Shown here: in pieces, positions 59,441-64,000 of the stretch
Layout: the number at the start of each line of letters is the position of its first letter
Position numbering within the stretch: the stretch's first letter is position 1
Source of the DNA: an uncultured Opitutia bacterium
GTDB lineage: Bacteria > Verrucomicrobiota > Verrucomicrobiia > Opitutales > Opitutaceae
NCBI GenBank assembly: GCA_903896015.1
Contig: CAITWF010000108.1
Span: 1-64,000 of the forward strand
Length of the DNA: 64,000 bases
Direction: 5' to 3'
Notes under the pieces: generated by a model
Database searches by the model: none
What the model saw: only the letters and a program-made list of their open reading frames with translations
What the model was told of the DNA's origin: nothing
Position numbers and translations under genes: made by a program

Positions 59441-62400
59441 ATGAATCCCACTCCGTCCGTCCTCTGGCGGCAGCGCCGTTCGCTGCTCGCCGTTATTCCG
59501 TCCCTCCTGCTCCCCCATCTGGCTCTAGCCCAGCCGGTCCCAGCCAAGCCGCCTGCGACCGTATCGCCAGGCACCGACGAAGTTGTTGAGCTCACTCCCT
59601 TTCAGGTGGATGCCTCTAAGGACAGCGGCTACTTCGGTGCGAACACGATGTCCGGCACCCGCCTCAACTCCCGCGTGCAGGATCTCGGCGGCTCGATCAC
59701 CGTGGTGACCAAGGCGCAACTCGACGACACTGCCTCGATCGACATCAACGACATTTTCAAATACGAGGCGAACACCGAGGGGATCTACGATTTCACCGCG
59801 ATCACGACCTCCTCTCCGACGGCCGACATCATCCAGGGCGGCTCCGCCACCTCGGGTGGCCCACAGCTCGCCACGCGCGTTCGCGGCCTCACGGCGCCGA
59901 ACATCACCATCGACTATTTTACGCACACCGCGCGCATCCCGATCGACAGCTACATCCTCGACTCCGTCGAGATCAGCCGCGGGCCGAATTCGTCGGTCGC
60001 CGGCCTCGGCAGCCCCTCGGGCACGATTAATCAAAACACCGCACCCGCCAACCTCAGGCGCGATTCGAACCAAGCCGTTTTTCGCGCCGACAGCTACGGC
60101 GGCTACCGCGCGAGCCTCAATCTCAACCGCGTCCTCTGGAAGGACAAACTCGCAGTGCGTGTCGCCGCGCTCTACGGCGATCAGGAATACAAGCAAAAGC
60201 CGTCCTACGATCTGACGAAGCGCATCTACGGCACGCTGACCTACAAGCCGTTTAAGTTCACGACCCTTAATCTCAGGGCGGAGCACTACGCCGAAAGCCG
60301 CCAGGCGCCGAACTCGCTCACCCCGCGCGACGGCGTCAGCGAATGGATCGCCGCGGGCAAGCCGACGTGGAATCCGCTCACGTTCACCGCCACGACGAGC
60401 AACGGCGCCAAGACCGTCCTCACCGCCGCGCAGGATAACACCGCTGCGTTTCCCGCCGGCCTCTACGTCAACACCACGACTTATACGCGCCCCAGCTTCT
60501 TCATCGACGGCGGACAGGTGCAGCTCTGGGAAATCAACCGTCTCGGCACATCGAACAATCCGAACAATTCCACGGCGAGCAACGTGCGGTTGCTTGCCTC
60601 CGGCTCCGCTTACATGCGCGGCTTGGTAAACTCTAATACGCTCTACACCACGCCGGGCATCACCAACAAGTCGCTCTACGACTGGACCTCGATCAACGCC
60701 GTCCCGACCAATTGGAATTACGATCACGCCGCGCTCTACACCGCCGAGCTCGAGCAGAAGATCTACGACACGCTTTATTTCCGCGCCGCGTGGCATCTCG
60801 AAGATTCCGTGGAGTATAATCGCAACATCACCTCGCCCACGCTGCAGGTTGATGTTAACCAGTTCCTGCTCGACGGCCGCGCGAATCCCTATTTCCAGCG
60901 ACCGTATATCTCCTCGATTGAGCCGTCGATCTTCCGTCTGCCGGAATACAATGACGCCAAGCAGGCCGCGCTTACCTACAGCCTCGATCTTTCGCAGCGC
61001 CCGGGAGTGCTCGGCTGGCTCGGCCGCCACCAGCTCGGTGCGAACTACGAGAGCCGCTTCGTCACGCAAGGCACGTTCCGTTACCGTGAGGCGGTCTCCG
61101 ATCCGAATCACATCTGGCTGACGCCCGGCGCCATCAATTACACCAACGGCGCCGCGATTGGCCGCCCGGATTATGTTTATTACGTCGGGCCCACCGGCGC
61201 GGTCGGCTACACGCCCGGCTATACGCCGCCGAAGTCTGGCGTCGCTGGAAATTTCAATTTCAACTGGTTCAACGGCGCGACCAACCAGTGGGTGAGCGAG
61301 CCGGCCGCGTTCAATACGCTGCCCTATATCACCAGTCTCACGCGGCAAGAAACCACCACACATTCCGCTACGTGGCAGGGTAGTCTGTTCAAGGATTATC
61401 TGGTCGTGACCGGTGGGCTCCGCAAGGACGCCTACCGCACGCGCAACTCCCTTACCGGCGCGGTGGTGGACGGCAACACCGGCCTCTTCACTTACGACGC
61501 GTTGAAAAACTGGGGTCCTTGGACCTACGCCTCCGGCCCCACGCGCTTCATCAGTGGCGTGCTCTATCCGTTCCACACCCGGGTGCTGGGCCTCACTTAC
61601 AGCCGCTCGAGCTCGTTCCAGCCGCAACCGCAGGCCGTCGATCTTTTCGACAACCTGCTGCCCAACACCTACGGGCACGGCCAGGACGCGGGCGCGTTTG
61701 TCAATCTGCTCGGCAACAAGCTCGTCCTCTCAGTCAAGTTCTACAAAACCACGATCGCCAACGACCGCACCTCGAACTCCACGATCGGCAGTCGCATCGC
61801 GCGCATCGAGGAAGGCGGCGTCCTAGCCGGCACGAGCGCGGACACGTTCAGTCTCTACAACTTCGGCCAGGCAGTCGCGAAGCAACGCCTCGGGAACTCC
61901 GCGAGTCAGGCGCAAATCGACGCCGTGGCCGCCACCGTCACCCAATTTCCGACCGGCATTCAAAACGCGGTCGCAGCCAGCAACTCCGGCGCCGCGATCC
62001 GCGGCACCGCTGACACCGAGGCGAAAGGCGCCGAGCTCGAGCTCACCTACAACCCGACGAACAACTGGGCGATCAAGTTTTCCGGCGCGCAGACCGAATC
62101 GATCAACAAAACTATCGAAAACAATCTCCAGAGCTACATCGATTCGCGACTGACCTTCTGGCAAAACGTCAAAGATGATCAGGGGCTCACGTGGTGGGAT
62201 GGCAAGTCCCCGCTGGCGCCCACGGGCACCTCGTCGGCCCAGAATTTCTACAACGTCAACGTCGTCGTTCCCATTCGCCTCGATCAGGCGCTACTCGGCA
62301 AGTCCAACCCGCAGGTGAAAAAATACACCTGGCGCCTTCTCAGCACCTATCGCTTTTCCGAAGGCAAGTTGAAGAACGTCTCCGTAGGCGGTGCCGTGCG

Positions 62401-62701
62401 CTGGGACGACAAGAGTGTGATCGGCTACCTCGCCGGCGCGCCCGACGCCGATGGCATCGTCCGCACGCTCGACGTAAACAAGGGCGTCTACGACCCCTCG
62501 CGCTACGCGGCCGACTTTTGGGTCAACTACACGATGAAACTTTACCACGACAAAGTCCGCGCGAAGATCCAGTTGAACCTGACTAACGCGTTTGAAAACG
62601 GTGGCTTGCGCACCGTCGGCGTCAACCCAGACGGCTCACCCTTCAACTTCCGCATCATCAACCCGCGGCAGTTCGTGCTCTCCTCGACGTTTGACTTCTA
62701 A
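59441..62701 (+). CDS. TonB-dependent receptor, second large paralogue
   Basis: A 1086-residue outer-membrane receptor. Signal peptide LAVIPSLLLPHLALAQ, then the TonB-box-like VVELTPFQVDASKDSGYFG, SGTRLNSRVQDLGGSITVVT and IDINDIFKYEANTEG. The barrel ends FVLSSTFDF. Overall it is similar to the 1154-residue receptor upstream (for example LTPRDGVSEWIAAG against LTPRDTISSWRAAG), but it lacks the EF-hand. It is probably regulated by the divergent LacI protein, which implies a carbohydrate-type substrate. It is followed by a perfect terminator. Confidence 0.91.
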   Translation: MNPTPSVLWRQRRSLLAVIPSLLLPHLALAQPVPAKPPATVSPGTDEVVELTPFQVDASKDSGYFGANTMSGTRLNSRVQDLGGSITVVTKAQLDDTASIDINDIFKYEANTEGIYDFTAITTSSPTADIIQGGSATSGGPQLATRVRGLTAPNITIDYFTHTARIPIDSYILDSVEISRGPNSSVAGLGSPSGTINQNTAPANLRRDSNQAVFRADSYGGYRASLNLNRVLWKDKLAVRVAALYGDQEYKQKPSYDLTKRIYGTLTYKPFKFTTLNLRAEHYAESRQAPNSLTPRDGVSEWIAAGKPTWNPLTFTATTSNGAKTVLTAAQDNTAAFPAGLYVNTTTYTRPSFFIDGGQVQLWEINRLGTSNNPNNSTASNVRLLASGSAYMRGLVNSNTLYTTPGITNKSLYDWTSINAVPTNWNYDHAALYTAELEQKIYDTLYFRAAWHLEDSVEYNRNITSPTLQVDVNQFLLDGRANPYFQRPYISSIEPSIFRLPEYNDAKQAALTYSLDLSQRPGVLGWLGRHQLGANYESRFVTQGTFRYREAVSDPNHIWLTPGAINYTNGAAIGRPDYVYYVGPTGAVGYTPGYTPPKSGVAGNFNFNWFNGATNQWVSEPAAFNTLPYITSLTRQETTTHSATWQGSLFKDYLVVTGGLRKDAYRTRNSLTGAVVDGNTGLFTYDALKNWGPWTYASGPTRFISGVLYPFHTRVLGLTYSRSSSFQPQPQAVDLFDNLLPNTYGHGQDAGAFVNLLGNKLVLSVKFYKTTIANDRTSNSTIGSRIARIEEGGVLAGTSADTFSLYNFGQAVAKQRLGNSASQAQIDAVAATVTQFPTGIQNAVAASNSGAAIRGTADTEAKGAELELTYNPTNNWAIKFSGAQTESINKTIENNLQSYIDSRLTFWQNVKDDQGLTWWDGKSPLAPTGTSSAQNFYNVNVVVPIRLDQALLGKSNPQVKKYTWRLLSTYRFSEGKLKNVSVGGAVRWDDKSVIGYLAGAPDADGIVRTLDVNKGVYDPSRYAADFWVNYTMKLYHDKVRAKIQLNLTNAFENGGLRTVGVNPDGSPFNFRIINPRQFVLSSTFDF

Positions 62702-62730
62702 CTACGCCGCCCCCGCGGCGCTTACCCTTG

Positions 62731-62760
62731 CTCTCCGGCCGCCCGGCCGGAGAGTTTTTT
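62731..62760 (+). terminator. Rho-independent terminator after the second large TonB receptor
   Basis: A perfect 10-bp inverted repeat (CTCTCCGGCC / GGCCGGAGAG) at 62731-62740 and 62745-62754 with a GCCC loop, followed by six T. Its right arm and tail (GGAGAGTTTTTTGT) are the same as in the terminator after the first large receptor. Confidence 0.9.
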
Positions 62761-62834
62761 GTGTCCGCGCAAACGGCGCAGGGTGATTGCCAAGCGCCGT
62801 CCGCTGCGGAACGCTCTGCCCTCTCCGCCTGCCG

Positions 62835-64000
62835 ATGAAAACCTTCAGCCGCCACGCGCGCGCTCTCCAGTGGCTCGATCACCGCTTCGGCTTGCCGCTG
62901 TGCTGGTTGCTCACCGGTGCGCGGCGCGTGCGAGATGCGTTCGGACCCGGAGCGCCGTCGGGCGCAGGTTGGCGCAGCATCGTGTTCGTCAAGCTGGCCG
63001 AACAGGGCTCGACCGTGCTCGCAGCGGCGACTCTGCGCGCCGCCGTCGATCGCGTCGGCCGCGCCCGTGTCTTCATTCTCGTGTTCGAGGACAACCGTTT
63101 CATCGTTGACGTGCTCGGTCTCCTCCCGCCGGAGAACGTCCTCACCATCCAGACGCGTTCCCCATGGACGATGGCGGTGAGCGCGCTGCGGCAACTGCGC
63201 GCCTTGCGCCGTCGGCGCATCGAGGCCTGCGTGGACCTGGAATTTTTCGCGCGCTCCTCGGCGGCAATCAGTTATCTGACCGGCGCCCGCTGGCGCAGCG
63301 GATTTCACACGTGGTTCGGCGACGGCCCCTACCGCGGCGACCTCCTCACGCACCGCGTGCTCTACAATCCGCATCTGCACACGAGCGCGGCCTTCGCCTC
63401 GCTGCTCGCAGCGCTCAATGCCGATCCGGACAAGATGCCACTGCTGGACGCGCGCATCGCGGTCGCGGCAGAGTTGCCGCGCTTCCACACCACCGACGCC
63501 GAACGCTTAGAGGTCTCTACGCTGCTCGCCGCCGCAGGCATCCCGGCGGACGCACCGCTGATTCTCCTCAACGCCAACGCCGGAGATCTCCTGCCGCTCC
63601 GCCGCTGGGCCGGCGCCAACTACGTCGCGCTCGCGCAACGCCTGCTCCGGGAATTCGATCGCGCCGTGATCGCGTTTACCGGCTCGCCGGAGGAGGCGGC
63701 GGCGACCGCAGAACTGGTCCGAGCGGTGGACTCGCCACGGTGCGTGGACCTGGCCGGCCGCACTTCACTCCGCCAACTCATGGTCGTCTACGAGCGGGCC
63801 GACGTGCTCGTGACCAACGACAGCGGTCCGGCGCATTTCGCGGCGCTCACCGGTATCGATGTCGTTGCGCTCTTCGGGCCGGAGACACCCGCGTTGTTCG
63901 CCGCCCTCGGGCCGCGCAGCCATCCGCTCTGGGCCGGCATCCCGTGCAGCCCGTGCGTCAACGCCTATAACAACCGCCGAACCGCGTGCCGTGACAACAT
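62835..64000 (+). CDS. glycosyltransferase family 9 (heptosyltransferase-like), cut by the right edge
   Basis: An open frame from ATG 62835 to the window end (388 codons visible, no stop). The ADP-heptose:LPS heptosyltransferase family fits: IVFVKLAEQGSTVLAAATL at the start of the N-terminal domain, 'LILLNANAGDLLPLRRW' for the sugar-nucleotide side, then TNDSGPAHFAALTG and VALFGPETP. A late SPCVNAYNNRRTAC has the Cys pattern seen in some members. It would transfer a sugar during lipopolysaccharide or capsule synthesis at the inner membrane. It is separated from the upstream receptor by a terminator. The C-terminus is not in the window. Confidence 0.88.
   Translation, partial: MKTFSRHARALQWLDHRFGLPLCWLLTGARRVRDAFGPGAPSGAGWRSIVFVKLAEQGSTVLAAATLRAAVDRVGRARVFILVFEDNRFIVDVLGLLPPENVLTIQTRSPWTMAVSALRQLRALRRRRIEACVDLEFFARSSAAISYLTGARWRSGFHTWFGDGPYRGDLLTHRVLYNPHLHTSAAFASLLAALNADPDKMPLLDARIAVAAELPRFHTTDAERLEVSTLLAAAGIPADAPLILLNANAGDLLPLRRWAGANYVALAQRLLREFDRAVIAFTGSPEEAAATAELVRAVDSPRCVDLAGRTSLRQLMVVYERADVLVTNDSGPAHFAALTGIDVVALFGPETPALFAALGPRSHPLWAGIPCSPCVNAYNNRRTACRDN

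Noticed and set aside
59525-61678. A 717-codon open frame antisense to the second large TonB receptor
   Set aside because: The sense strand encodes a complete receptor with signal peptide, plug and terminal aromatic residue; the antisense frame has no family motif.

Overview
The window is a high-GC bacterial chromosome segment, most likely from a member of the Verrucomicrobiota, family Opitutaceae or close kin. The two large TonB-dependent receptors at the right end carry the leader typical of that family (SPFEV or TPFQV, then a GY and an SGTRL motif). Tat-exported DUF1501/DUF1800 proteins, a ThuA plus Gfo/Idh/MocA pair and several small exported proteins of a kind I associate with this family fit the same origin. 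There are no rRNA or tRNA genes, CRISPR arrays or insertion sequences that I can see.

Left part (1-10.2 kb): a DUF481-type outer-membrane protein, a WD40 propeller, an Fpg/Nei DNA glycosylase, a divergent ThuA / Gfo-Idh-MocA pair, a COG0523 GTPase with a large His-rich insertion, and a hipBA-type toxin-antitoxin pair behind an AT-rich operator region.

Metal region (10.2-24 kb): a leftward run encodes a Cys-rich exported protein, a CusB-like adaptor, a CusA-like RND pump and a Cu+-type P1B ATPase. The last three are joined by 4-base ATGA overlaps. An EamA half-transporter, a PaiB-like flavoprotein and a His-rich lipoprotein follow. Opposite this run are two HupE/UreJ-like membrane proteins converging on a TonB-dependent receptor, so metal export and probable metal import sit back to back.

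Middle (24-43 kb): a DUF1800-DUF1501-pseudopilin-like operon; pyruvate kinase divergent from two tandem organophosphate-type MFS antiporters; a REP-like inverted repeat; an MBL hydrolase; an 1106-residue protein fusing a fucokinase-like GHMP kinase to a UDPGP-type nucleotidyltransferase, preceded by a GalU-like protein; and a compact pterin cluster (PTPS-type synthase, FolE2, short-chain reductase) that looks like a tetrahydrobiopterin-type pathway.

Right part (43-64 kb): a VapBC-like pair whose antitoxin has no ordinary start codon, a decayed alpha/beta hydrolase, ruvB-murA, an RGG-rich disordered protein, a dimeric dUTPase-like gene, secA and lnt. The end holds a substrate-uptake locus: a TonB receptor with an EF-hand, an Ldh_2-family dehydrogenase, a LacI regulator and a second TonB receptor. 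A GT9 glycosyltransferase runs off the right edge.
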